From: Candidatus Fermentibacterales bacterium
GTDB lineage: Bacteria > Fermentibacterota > Fermentibacteria > Fermentibacterales > JAFGKQ01
NCBI GenBank assembly: GCA_016928495.1
Contig: JAFGKQ010000021.1
Coordinates: forward strand, 1-9,518
Direction of reading: 5' to 3'
Length of the DNA stretch: 9,518 nucleotides
Part shown: in pieces, positions 1 to 6,819 of the stretch
Layout: each line of letters begins with the position of its first letter
Numbering within the stretch: the stretch's first letter is position 1
Translations under genes and position numbers: made by a program
The notes under the pieces: model-generated
Database searches by the model: none
Told to the model about the DNA's origin: nothing
The model's input: only the letters and a program-made list of their open reading frames with translations

Positions 1-54
1 CACTCCTGCTTGACGGAGCTTCCCGCTGGCGGTTATACGGATCAGCGGGAGGTA

Positions 55-714
55 ATGGCATTGGCGCCTGTTCAGCTCCTGTTTGCGGCCCTGTTCCTCG
101 TCTCCGGCTATGCCGCCATCCGGCTCGACCAGCTTCCACCCGCGGGCACGGACCTCGAGTTCCAGTACGATGACGGAGTCCCCTACTGGATCGCCTGGAC
201 CGGCACCTACCGCGGCACCTGGTTCGACATCAACGACTTCTATCCAGGATTGCACCACTGGTGTCTCTCCGAGAGCGAACTCTGGTTCTACCACCATCCG
301 CTGTTCCCCTGGGACACGGCCTCCTTCTACTGCGAGCTATGGGAAGGAGGCGTGGGCGCTCCCCTCAGCCAACTGGACCAGACCTCCGTCCAGGCGCAGC
401 ATGCCGTGCCCTGCTTCGCGGACTACGGATGCGGAATCACTGTCTTCTCGCAGTTCTGGCTCATAGTCAACACGGAGATGTCAGCCGGAGGGTGGCCCTC
501 CCTGCTTGCCGACAACACCATCGGAGGGATCTCCGGCTCGAGCCACAGTTTCTGGTCAAATGACTTCTATGTGTGGACCTACTGGGTCCCATTCGAGCAG
601 ACCGCGACCCAGGCTCCGATCTACTCGATGGACTTCCTCATTCGCACTGGGATGTACGACGACGCCGGCCTGGCCCCGGAGAGCTGGGGCGCCATAAAGG
701 CCATCTACAGGTAG
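55..714 (+). CDS. Trp-rich secreted protein of unknown family
   Basis: I do not recognise the family. With the ATG at 55 the product has 219 residues. It opens with a hydrophobic stretch (LLFAALFLVSGYAA) that reads as a signal peptide, so it is probably exported. The mature part is very aromatic: 13 Trp in about 200 residues, plus many Tyr and Phe, and four Cys (about residues 70, 93, 120, 126) that could form disulfides. Its Gly/Asp/aromatic texture suggests an all-beta secreted domain. No catalytic motif is visible, and no T9SS-type C-terminal domain like that of the peptidase at 3055-5022. The start is ambiguous. GGAGG at 48-52 is only 2 nt from ATG 55 but 8 nt from an in-frame TTG at 61. 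The frame is open to the window edge, but the signal peptide argues against a longer protein. It converges on the gene ending at 722, with 7 nt between. Confidence 0.75.
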   Translation: MALAPVQLLFAALFLVSGYAAIRLDQLPPAGTDLEFQYDDGVPYWIAWTGTYRGTWFDINDFYPGLHHWCLSESELWFYHHPLFPWDTASFYCELWEGGVGAPLSQLDQTSVQAQHAVPCFADYGCGITVFSQFWLIVNTEMSAGGWPSLLADNTIGGISGSSHSFWSNDFYVWTYWVPFEQTATQAPIYSMDFLIRTGMYDDAGLAPESWGAIKAIYR

Positions 715-721
715 GCCCGGG

Positions 722-1054
722 CTACTCCTCCCACTTCTCCCTGGGAGTTATGACCCGTCCGAGGAGCCATGCAATGGGCATCCAGATGAAGAAGGCGCCG
801 ATGAAGAAGAGCCAGCCGCTGTTGATGCCGAGCTCGCCGCTGTGCAGCGCCACGACGCCGGCAGCGCCCCAGCCCAGCAGCATCATGCCGAAGACGACGT
901 GCGCCCTCTCGGAGATGCCCCGCAGAAGAGAGATAAGGCCTATCAGAGAGAAGAAGGCCGGCCACCACTTGCCGATTCCCACGCCGAAGGCGGGCAGCAG
1001 GAACAGCAGCCCGATGACGATCATGACACCGGCGAAGATCATCAGAGCTCTCAT
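722..1054 (-). CDS. Small four-helix integral membrane protein
   Basis: This 110-residue protein has four predicted membrane helices, at about residues 3-23, 29-46, 51-70 and 78-99, and a short charged C-terminus. The second helix opens with KWWPAFF, resembling the WWP motif of small DUF5668/LiaF-N-like membrane proteins of unknown function. That likeness is weak and is not a firm family call. The ATG at 1054 is preceded by AAGGAAGG (1065-1072 on the plus strand) with a 10-nt spacer, which fixes the start. It is the last gene of a leftward set: the lipoprotein gene ends 65 nt upstream and DUF1015 lies beyond. It ends 7 nt from the convergent gene that stops at 714, leaving no room for an intergenic terminator. 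Function unknown. Confidence 0.75.
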   Translation of the reverse strand: MRALMIFAGVMIVIGLLFLLPAFGVGIGKWWPAFFSLIGLISLLRGISERAHVVFGMMLLGWGAAGVVALHSGELGINSGWLFFIGAFFIWMPIAWLLGRVITPREKWEE

Positions 1055-1119
1055 CTGGTCTTGTCCTTCCTTCGAATGGCCCCTGTCGAGAAGCGGATTG
1101 TCCGTCTAGCCTGCAATCT

Positions 1120-1620
1120 TCACTCTCCGGGCGCTTCCTGCAAGGGGGGCTCCAGTGTGGAGAGGTCCACAAGCCAGCCCTGCCCGTCCGCGGCCCTCCT
1201 GGCCTCCACCTCCTGCAGGCCGTCCCCGGTTCGCAGCACCACAACGGCCAGGCCGCTGTCGGGGTAGCTCACCGACTTCACGCTGGTGCTGAGCTCGAAG
1301 CTCTGTGGAGCGGCGGAAACGGTCGCCTCGAAGAGCATGAAGCCGTCGAGCTGTCCGAACATCTGCTCCGTGATCGAGGGAGCAGCGCCGGCCAGAACCG
1401 GTCCGGCCTCGATCCAGCCGAACTCGAGAAGCACATCGGCGGCGGCCTCGTAGCGCTCCTGGCTGGCGGGAGTCAGCAGCTCCCATGCGGTGACGTAGTC
1501 CGAGTCGGCAAGGGCCTCGGCGAAGGACACGACGGCGGCCGAGGCCTCGCTCCTGCTCCCGCAGGAGCAGGCGGCCACCGAGAGCGAGATGACCAGACAG
1601 GCTGATATACGGGTGCTCAT
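1120..1620 (-). CDS. Lipoprotein with probable NTF2-like (DUF4878-type) domain
   Basis: The 166-residue product has a short N-terminal signal with a lipobox, V15-A16-A17-C18. Cys18 would be lipidated after signal peptidase II cleavage. The +2 residue is Ser, which favours the outer membrane over inner-membrane retention. The following segment (AEALADSDYVTAWELLTPAS, about residues 35-54) has the look of NTF2-like/DUF4878 proteins, where a helix carrying 'D.. AW.LL.p..' precedes a curved beta sheet. This is pattern recognition, not a profile match. No catalytic function is implied. The ATG at 1620 lies 3 nt after the DUF1015 stop codon and has no clear Shine-Dalgarno, so translation probably depends on coupling to the upstream gene. 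It is the second gene of a leftward operon. Confidence 0.75.
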   Translation of the reverse strand: MSTRISACLVISLSVAACSCGSRSEASAAVVSFAEALADSDYVTAWELLTPASQERYEAAADVLLEFGWIEAGPVLAGAAPSITEQMFGQLDGFMLFEATVSAAPQSFELSTSVKSVSYPDSGLAVVVLRTGDGLQEVEARRAADGQGWLVDLSTLEPPLQEAPGE

Positions 1621-1623
1621 CGG

Positions 1624-2862
1624 CTAGTCCAGGAGATGGATGACCAGGCCGCTTCGCAGCTTGGGCTCGAACCATGTGGACTTGGGAGGCATCACCTGGC
1701 CGCTGTCCGCGACCGACATGAGCTGATCCACGGTCGCGGGATGGAGAGAGAAGGCAACGGCGCACTTTCCCGAATCGACCAGCCTCTCCAGCTCAGCAGT
1801 GCCACGTATCCCTCCGATGAAGCGGATGCGCTGGTCGGTGCGAGGGTCGCCAATGCCCAGCACGGGCCCGAGCAGGTTCTGCTGAAGGATGCTCGAGTCT
1901 ATGCTCCGCACCGGGTCGTCCGCAGGGAAGCTGCTCTCTCTCGCCCGAAGGCCTATCCACTTTCCCTCGAGGTACATCGAGAAGGAATGCGGCTCTGAAG
2001 GGCTCTTCGGCGGGTCATCGAGGAGCTCGAACTTCTCGCCGGCCCTCTTCAGGAACTCCTCCACGCCCTGGCCAGCCAGGTCCTCCACCGCTCTGTTGTA
2101 GGGAAGGATCTGCATGTGGCTCTTGGGGAACAGAACCGCCAGGAAGAAGTTGTACTCCTCGTCACCCCTGTGGGCGGGGTTGGCCGCACGCCTGCGCTGT
2201 CCAACGATGGTCCCCGAGGCGCTCCTGTGGTGGCCGTCGGCAACGTAGAGCCAGGGCTGAAGCGCGAAGAGGGTCTGGACGAGCATGATGTCGGCGTCGC
2301 TCTCCACGAGCCACAGCGTGTGCCGGACCCCGTCGGGGGCAGTGAAGTCGTACTCGGGGTCGCCCCCGGAGATCCTGGCCTGGAGCTCGTTCAGCTCGGG
2401 CACATCGTTGTAGGTCAGGAAGACGGGGCCGCAGTGGGCGTTCTGCGCGGTTATGTGCCTTATGCGATCCTCTTCCTTCTCCTTCCTGGTGAACTCGTGC
2501 TTCCTTATAACGTCGTTCTCGTAGTCATCTACCGACACGCATGCGACCAAGCCGACCTGTGAGTGCCGACCCATGATCTGCCGGTAGAAGTAGAACATGG
2601 GCTTGGCGTCCTGGCTGAACGCGCCCTCCGAGATCATCCTGCGGAGGTTCTCGGCGCCCCTCGCGTAGACCCGGTCATCGTAGAGGCTCAGGCCCGGGTC
2701 GAGGTCTATCTCCGGCTTCACGACATGCAGGAAGCTCAGAGGGTTGTCCCTGGCCATCTCCCTGGCCTCGTCAGAGTCGAGGACGTCGTAGGGAGGGGAT
2801 GCGATCCTCTCGGCCAGATCACGTCTGGGCCTGAGCCCCCTGAAAGGTCTTACGATGGCCAT
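1624..2862 (-). CDS. DUF1015 family protein
   Basis: This 412-residue protein has the full length and signature motifs of the DUF1015 family. An N-terminal RPFRGLRP is followed by ASPPYDV (residues 21-27), then KHEFTRKEKEEDR (121-133), the hallmark ADGHHR (208-213), and a C-terminal PPKSTWFEPKLRSGL (392-406). The family is widespread, soluble and of unproven biochemical role. In some genomes it sits beside serine biosynthesis genes (serA/serC), but no such gene is present here. The ADGHHR histidines look like a metal or nucleotide site by inference only. The start is the ATG at 2862, with GGAGGG on the minus strand (2871-2876) and an 8-nt spacer. It is first in a leftward operon, with the lipoprotein gene 3 nt downstream. 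No frameshift or missing motif is seen. Confidence 0.93.
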   Translation of the reverse strand: MAIVRPFRGLRPRRDLAERIASPPYDVLDSDEAREMARDNPLSFLHVVKPEIDLDPGLSLYDDRVYARGAENLRRMISEGAFSQDAKPMFYFYRQIMGRHSQVGLVACVSVDDYENDVIRKHEFTRKEKEEDRIRHITAQNAHCGPVFLTYNDVPELNELQARISGGDPEYDFTAPDGVRHTLWLVESDADIMLVQTLFALQPWLYVADGHHRSASGTIVGQRRRAANPAHRGDEEYNFFLAVLFPKSHMQILPYNRAVEDLAGQGVEEFLKRAGEKFELLDDPPKSPSEPHSFSMYLEGKWIGLRARESSFPADDPVRSIDSSILQQNLLGPVLGIGDPRTDQRIRFIGGIRGTAELERLVDSGKCAVAFSLHPATVDQLMSVADSGQVMPPKSTWFEPKLRSGLVIHLLD

Positions 2863-2954
2863 CTACAGGTCCCTCCAGCCGTTCCAGGTCGAAGCAGGCG
2901 GCGCACCGCCCGGCTCCGGCCGAGCTTGTGATAGTCCGGTCACATTTGGTGGCT

Positions 2955-2960
2955 AGTATA
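2955..2960 (-). promoter_or_regulatory. Candidate -10 box for the DUF1015 operon
   Basis: On the minus strand the hexamer TATACT (5 of 6 to the sigma-70 consensus) sits about 93 nt upstream of the DUF1015 start. The best -35-like element, TTGTTT, is 20 nt away, which is longer than ideal, so the -35 is weak. It lies in the only AT-rich patch of the 192-nt gap between the operon and the C25 peptidase gene, and the same TATACT hexamer occurs before the peptidase gene. Confidence 0.4.
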
Positions 2961-3005
2961 CAAAGCCCGGTCGGGTTCCGAAACAACCCCGCCCTCATGA
3001 CGCAG

Positions 3006-3029
3006 GGGGCCGGGGAAGACCCCGGCCCC
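3006..3029 (-). terminator. Perfect GC-rich hairpin after the C25 peptidase gene
   Basis: A 10-bp perfect inverted repeat (GGGGCCGGGG / CCCCGGCCCC) with a 4-nt loop starts 25 nt after the peptidase stop codon, reading leftward. No U-run follows directly; the next T-rich stretch (TTGTTT) is about 20 nt further on. It would be a very stable RNA hairpin and is well placed as a terminator or 3'-end stabiliser, but it is not a classic rho-independent terminator. Confidence 0.5.
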
Positions 3030-3054
3030 GCATCGGTCGCTCGGCCGGCTTCCG

Positions 3055-5022
3055 CTACCTCAGAACCGTGACCCTGGCCGAGGCCATCGAGGTCTCGGAG
3101 GTCAGCCTGAGGAAGTAGACGCCTGGCGTCAGCCTGGAGACATCCCAGGCAAAGGTCTGGGTCCCCGAGATCTCTCCCTCGAACGGGGTCTCGACCAGCC
3201 GGCCGCTGATGTCGAAGACCGAAAGCTGGACGCTGCCCTGGCCGGCGAGCCCGAGCACTGCGCTGGAGACCACCGGGTTGGCCGAGAGCACGGCCACGGC
3301 CAGAGGCGAGCCGTCGGGCGCCCAGGGCTCGTCATCCTCGATCCCGGTCAGGCCCCAGATCCTCATGGCCAGGGACGGGTCGCCCATCAGGTTGTAGCCC
3401 TCGTAGTAGTACTTCGTGCTGCCGCCGCCGCCGTAGTACTCGTAGACGGCCAGCTTGCCGCCGTTGAGGAAGCCCATCGGCCAGTAGACCAGCGAGCCCC
3501 AGAACCACGCGAACTCGCCCTTCTGCTGGATGTCGTCCTCGTCCCAGTAGGTGGACGGGTCAGATCCCCAGAACCAGATGGCGCCCTTGCCGGGGGTTCT
3601 GGTCCAGGTCTCGCACCATCCGGTGTCCGTGTTGTAGCTGCCGGTAAGACAGGCGTGCGACAGCACGCCGGGCAGCATGTCGTCGTTGTTGAGCTGCGCG
3701 AAGTTGCCCGAGCTGAAGGGCATGTCGCCCCACGACGTCTCCGAGCCGTGACCCGAGAAGGTCAGCATCGAGAGGCCCGCGTTGACAGAGGCTACCACAT
3801 CCGAGGCGTCGGCCCCGTAGGTGTGCCTGTAGAGCTTGTCGGCATCGTAGCCCAGCGGGTCGCCGAAATTGCTGATGCAGTAGTTGTGGGTGCCCTCGGA
3901 GATTTGCCAGTTGTCCTCGCTGGCTATCCAGCCGCTGCCCTGGATCCAGGGAGCGCTGGCGCTGACCTGCTCGTACCAGATCACCCTGTCGCACATCAGC
4001 TCGAGTTGGGAGCCGATCTGTACGCTGAACCTGCCCAGGAAGGCATCGGGCTGGTAGCCACCGTCGTCCAGGCACACGTAGTAGAGGTCCGTGACACCGC
4101 TGTAGGTGGTCGGAGAATAGCCCGGCAGGTAGCCCGTGTCGCCCACCAGGAGCACGTAGACCGGGGGATCGGGCCAGTTCGCGATGGCGTCGATGATGTA
4201 GTCCCTGATCTGGGTGGCCGAGCTTCCGGTCTCGGTGAGGTCCACCAGAGTCACGTCGAAGCCCTGGCTCTCCTTCCAGGTTATGAAGCCGTCGAGCATG
4301 GTCGACGCGAAATCCTGATGGGAGACTATGAGGTAGGGCGCGGGCGGGGTATCCCAGCCCGGGTCCTCGAACGTGCCGTAGTTGGCAAGCAGCTCGGAGA
4401 GCATGGTCTCGAAGCCTGCCGCCATCAGGCGCCCGGCCTGGTAGTAGGTCTCGCCGAGGTCTCCGCCCACGAACCGCACATCGATGCTGGCGCTGTTCAG
4501 AATCTGCATCGAACCGTCGGACGGATTCCATCTGACCGACATCACCTCGACGAGGATCAGGTTCCTTCCCCTCATCATGCCTGCCTCGACGGCGCGGACC
4601 CAGGCCCGGGGATAGGCCTGCCCCTGCTCGTACACCGCAGGGTCGAAACCCATGGTGTACTCGGACCTGGGGCGGTCCTTGGTTGCGGACTGGATGCCGG
4701 GCTCCACTGCGTACGGCACCGTGTTGCCGGGTAGGCAGGTCATCCTGTTGACGGTGACGTCGAACTCGACACTTGCGCCGATGGGGGCCTCCAGCCAGAC
4801 CCTGTAGACGGGCAGCCTGGGCAGGGAGAACTCGGCCAGGTTCTCGACGCCCGGAATGCTGACCCGGGAGTAGATCTCTCCCTTGTGCCAGACCTCGGTG
4901 ACGTCGGGGTTGGGGGAGCTCAGCTCGAGCCTCACGCCAGCCTGGTCGGAGGAGACCATCCCCAGGCCCGAAGCCAGCGCCAGACCGGCAAGCCCCAGGA
5001 CAAGAAACGCGCATGTCCTCAC
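3055..5022 (-). CDS. Secreted C25 (gingipain-like) cysteine peptidase with T9SS sorting domain
   Basis: The 655-residue product begins with a signal peptide (MRTCAFLVLGLAGLALAS). A propeptide-like region follows to about 220, containing FSLPRLPVYRVWLEAP, then a C25 caspase-fold peptidase domain at about 228-556. The likely catalytic pair is visible: His425 in SGHGSETSWG and Cys458 in SHACLTGSYN. The domain closes with NLMGDPSLAMRIW (544-556), typical of the family. The last about 80 residues (NP...FDISGRLVETPF...W DVSRLTPGVYFLRL) match the pattern of a T9SS type A sorting domain, implying export across the outer membrane and surface anchoring or release. The start is GTG at 5022: GGAGG at 5030-5034 gives a 7-nt spacer and the signal peptide follows at once. 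A longer reading to 5118 would put the promoter inside the gene. It is monocistronic. Substrate unknown. Confidence 0.9.
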   Translation of the reverse strand: MRTCAFLVLGLAGLALASGLGMVSSDQAGVRLELSSPNPDVTEVWHKGEIYSRVSIPGVENLAEFSLPRLPVYRVWLEAPIGASVEFDVTVNRMTCLPGNTVPYAVEPGIQSATKDRPRSEYTMGFDPAVYEQGQAYPRAWVRAVEAGMMRGRNLILVEVMSVRWNPSDGSMQILNSASIDVRFVGGDLGETYYQAGRLMAAGFETMLSELLANYGTFEDPGWDTPPAPYLIVSHQDFASTMLDGFITWKESQGFDVTLVDLTETGSSATQIRDYIIDAIANWPDPPVYVLLVGDTGYLPGYSPTTYSGVTDLYYVCLDDGGYQPDAFLGRFSVQIGSQLELMCDRVIWYEQVSASAPWIQGSGWIASEDNWQISEGTHNYCISNFGDPLGYDADKLYRHTYGADASDVVASVNAGLSMLTFSGHGSETSWGDMPFSSGNFAQLNNDDMLPGVLSHACLTGSYNTDTGWCETWTRTPGKGAIWFWGSDPSTYWDEDDIQQKGEFAWFWGSLVYWPMGFLNGGKLAVYEYYGGGGSTKYYYEGYNLMGDPSLAMRIWGLTGIEDDEPWAPDGSPLAVAVLSANPVVSSAVLGLAGQGSVQLSVFDISGRLVETPFEGEISGTQTFAWDVSRLTPGVYFLRLTSETSMASARVTVLR

Positions 5023-5071
5023 TACGGCACCTCCAGACGGAATGCACCTTTGGCTGCTATCATACGAATTC

Positions 5072-5100
5072 AGTATAAGAACAATGCCCTTCCGGCACAA
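5072..5100 (-). promoter_or_regulatory. Sigma-70-like promoter of the C25 peptidase gene
   Basis: On the minus strand a -35-like TTGTGC (5095-5100) and a -10 TATACT (5072-5077) are separated by exactly 17 nt. Transcription would begin near 5065, giving a leader of about 43 nt with GGAGG before the GTG at 5022. This supports the short start over one at 5118. Confidence 0.55.
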
Positions 5101-5309
5101 TGTCCCGGGCGGAGCCAACCGCGCCGGCTGCTTGCCTCCCTGCGCCGCACACAGGAAGCCCGGCGAGGCTTCCCCGGTTCCCCTCCCCGCACCGGACCGG
5201 ACTCACCTGAGTTGCCTCGAGCGGGCGCCAGGACACATCCTTCCGGTGTCTACCCGCAGGCGTGAGCCCTCTCGAACAACCTGCCCGGCTTCAAGCACGG
5301 GCATGACCA
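5101..5309. other. Divergent intergenic region, no gene seen
   Basis: The gap between the divergent peptidase and UPF0016 genes is 300 nt (5023-5322). Its left part holds the peptidase leader and promoter. The rest is GC-rich with no coding signal I trust: short open frames here lack a ribosome binding site and have proline/arginine-rich, non-protein-like composition. No clear promoter for the rightward gene was found. A small hairpin lies at 5283-5302. Confidence 0.5.
5283..5302 (+). repeat. Hairpin in the leader of the UPF0016 gene
   Basis: GCCCGGCT and AGC(A)CGGGC can form an 8-bp stem with one bulged A and a 3-nt loop (TCA). It ends 7 nt before the GGGAG ribosome binding site of the gene starting at 5323. 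It could affect access to that site or mark a processed 5' end, but no known riboswitch shape is recognised. Confidence 0.35.
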
Positions 5310-5322
5310 GGGAGTATCGTCC

Positions 5323-5595
5323 ATGAACCTGAGAGCCCTACTACTGGTCTTCGGCACCATCTTCCTGGCCGAGCTGGGCGACAAGACCCAGCTCGCAACG
5401 TTCCTGTTCGCGTCCGACAGGCAGATCAGCAAGCTCTCGCTCTTCATCGGGGCCTCGCTGGCGCTGATAGCGACGTCCGCCATCGGCGTTCTCCTGGGAG
5501 ACGCCATCTCCAGGCTGGTGAGCGAGAAGCTCCTCAGGACGGTAGCCGGTGCCGGCTTCGTGGGAATCGGCATCTGGACGATCGTCCGGGCATGA
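5323..5595 (+). CDS. One-domain UPF0016/GDT1 (TMEM165-like) cation exporter subunit
   Basis: This 90-residue membrane protein carries the family signature E-L-G-D-K-T-Q at residues 17-23, inside the first of three predicted helices (about 4-24, 37-59, 69-88). Family members (yeast Gdt1, human TMEM165, cyanobacterial Mnx, Vibrio MneA) export Mn2+ or Ca2+, usually in exchange for protons, with the acidic residues of two such motifs lining the ion path. The typical protein has two copies of the domain; this one has a single copy, so it must pair with itself or with another half. No second half is encoded next to it. The ATG at 5323 has GGGAG (5310-5314) with an 8-nt spacer. The gene is divergent from the peptidase gene and 125 nt upstream of gmd. 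Ion specificity cannot be read from sequence. Confidence 0.85.
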   Translation: MNLRALLLVFGTIFLAELGDKTQLATFLFASDRQISKLSLFIGASLALIATSAIGVLLGDAISRLVSEKLLRTVAGAGFVGIGIWTIVRA

Positions 5596-5634
5596 TGCCG
5601 TAGCCGCCCGACTCCGCCTCAGGAAGCGTCGCAG

Positions 5635-5658
5635 AGCCCGCCACCGGAAGGACGGGCT
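5635..5658 (+). repeat. Weak inverted repeat between the UPF0016 gene and gmd
   Basis: AGCCCG (5635-5640) and CGGGCT (5653-5658) form a 6-bp perfect arm pair around a 12-nt loop, 40 nt after the UPF0016 stop. No T-run follows, so a terminator role is only possible. The stem is short enough to arise by chance in GC-rich DNA. Confidence 0.25.
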
Positions 5659-5720
5659 TCACTCCCACGCGGCCAGGTTTGTGTGTATATCCACCTCCAC
5701 GAACGGGGGTACACTCGACG

Positions 5721-6716
5721 ATGGCAGCCAAGAAAGCACTCATCACGGGCATAACGGGGCAGGACGGCTCCTATCTCACCGAGCTCCTTCTGGACGAGGG
5801 CTATGAAGTCCACGGCATAGTAAGGCGATCCAGCACCTTCAACCGCGGAAGGCTGGAGCATCTCAGGCAGGATTCCAGCGTCTACGGCCAGCAGCTCTTC
5901 CTTCACTACGGGGACCTGTCCGACTCGAGCTGCCTCAACAGGATCCTGGAGAAGACGGGGCCCGACGAGATCTACAACCTGGCCGCCCAGAGCCATGTCC
6001 GCATCTCGTTCGACATCCCGGAGTACACGGGCGACGTCAACGCCCTGGGGGTGACCAGGATCCTCGACGCGATAAGGGAGGTCGGCCTGACCAAGGAGTG
6101 CCGCTTCTACCAGGCATCCACCAGCGAGATGTTCGGCGCCTCCCCCCCGCCGCAGAACGAGGAGACCCCCTTCATGCCCCGCAGCCCCTACGCCGCGGCC
6201 AAGCTCTACGCTCACTGGATGGTCGTGAACTACAGGACCGGATACGGCCTGCACGCCTCCAGCGGGATACTCTTCAACCACGAGTCCCCCAGGAGGGGAG
6301 AGAACTTCGTAACCCGCAAGATCGCGATGGCCGCAGCCCGCATCAAGCTGGGCCTGCAGAAGAAGCTGGCCCTGGGCAACCTCGACGCGAAGAGGGACTG
6401 GGGGCATGCCAGGGACTTCGTGAGGGCCATGTACCTGATGCTCCAGCAGCCCGAGGGCGATGACTACGTGGTCGCAACGGGGCAGACCCATTCCGTTCAG
6501 GAGTTCCTCGAGCAGGCCTTCGGCCACGTCGGCCTGGACTGGCACGACCACGTGGAGACGGACCTGCGCTATCTCAGGCCCACCGAGGTGCACGCGCTCT
6601 GCGGTGACTACTCCAAGGCACGCAGGAAGCTGGGCTGGGAGCCGACCGTCTCCTTCGAAGAGCTGGTCGGCGAGATGGTCGAGGCCGAGATGGAGAGCCA
6701 GGGCAGAATCTCCTGA
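5721..6716 (+). CDS. gmd: GDP-mannose 4,6-dehydratase
   Basis: The enzyme converts GDP-D-mannose to GDP-4-keto-6-deoxy-D-mannose, the branch point to GDP-fucose, GDP-rhamnose and GDP-perosamine for surface glycans; it is cytoplasmic and NADP-dependent. The 331-residue product is a short-chain dehydrogenase of normal or slightly short length. Visible are the Rossmann loop [10 protein letters not shown] (10-19), YNLAAQSHV (85-93), the catalytic Thr134 and Glu136 in STSEMFG, the Tyr157-x3-Lys161 pair in SPYAAAK, the substrate-binding [15 protein letters not shown] (186-200), [16 protein letters not shown], and [15 protein letters not shown] near the C-terminus. The start is ATG 5721, directly before the Rossmann strand. 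An upstream TTG at 5679 would add an atypical extension. GGGGGT lies 10 nt before the ATG. No partner reductase or epimerase (fcl, rmd) is in the window. Confidence 0.95.
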   Translation: MAAKKALITGITGQDGSYLTELLLDEGYEVHGIVRRSSTFNRGRLEHLRQDSSVYGQQLFLHYGDLSDSSCLNRILEKTGPDEIYNLAAQSHVRISFDIPEYTGDVNALGVTRILDAIREVGLTKECRFYQASTSEMFGASPPPQNEETPFMPRSPYAAAKLYAHWMVVNYRTGYGLHASSGILFNHESPRRGENFVTRKIAMAAARIKLGLQKKLALGNLDAKRDWGHARDFVRAMYLMLQQPEGDDYVVATGQTHSVQEFLEQAFGHVGLDWHDHVETDLRYLRPTEVHALCGDYSKARRKLGWEPTVSFEELVGEMVEAEMESQGRIS

Positions 6717-6748
6717 GCCCTCGCGGCCCTTCAGCCCTTCCATTACCC

Positions 6749-6777
6749 TTGTATATGACGGCTTTTTGCGGTAAAAT
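6749..6777 (+). promoter_or_regulatory. Candidate promoter of the S23-family gene
   Basis: TTGTAT (6749-6754) and TAAAAT (6772-6777) are 17 nt apart in the one AT-rich patch between gmd and the next gene. The -10 matches consensus at 5 of 6 positions, the -35 at 3. It suggests the downstream gene is transcribed independently of gmd, starting near 6784. Confidence 0.45.
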
Positions 6778-6819
6778 GTCCTGCCGCCGGATCTGCCACT
6801 GCTGCAGAAGGAGGATCCC

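Noticed and set aside
705-1765. Minus-strand frames 705-1244 and 1106-1765 overlapping the lipoprotein and membrane-protein genes
   Set aside because: Very Arg-rich, no ribosome binding site, and they conflict with genes that have a lipobox or membrane helices.
3560-5047. Long open frames overlapping the peptidase gene on both strands (495 codons minus strand, 359 codons plus strand at 3655-4734)
   Set aside because: Arg/Gly/Pro- or Val/Gly/His-rich sequences without motifs, inside a gene with clear catalytic and sorting signatures; stop-free frames are expected in GC-rich DNA.
5023-5118. Longer N-terminus for the C25 peptidase, to 5118
   Set aside because: It would place a 17-nt spaced promoter inside the gene and bury the signal peptide; GTG 5022 has GGAGG at the right distance.
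5200-5322. Mn2+-sensing yybP-ykoY riboswitch before the UPF0016 gene
   Set aside because: A GGGAGTA string is present, but it lies at the ribosome binding site with no room for the aptamer, and the second conserved loop is not seen.
5619-6743. Long minus-strand open frame (374 codons) covering gmd
   Set aside because: It is antisense to a gene with every gmd motif, and its composition (Val/Gly/Leu/His rich, no domain pattern) is that of a GC-rich shadow frame.
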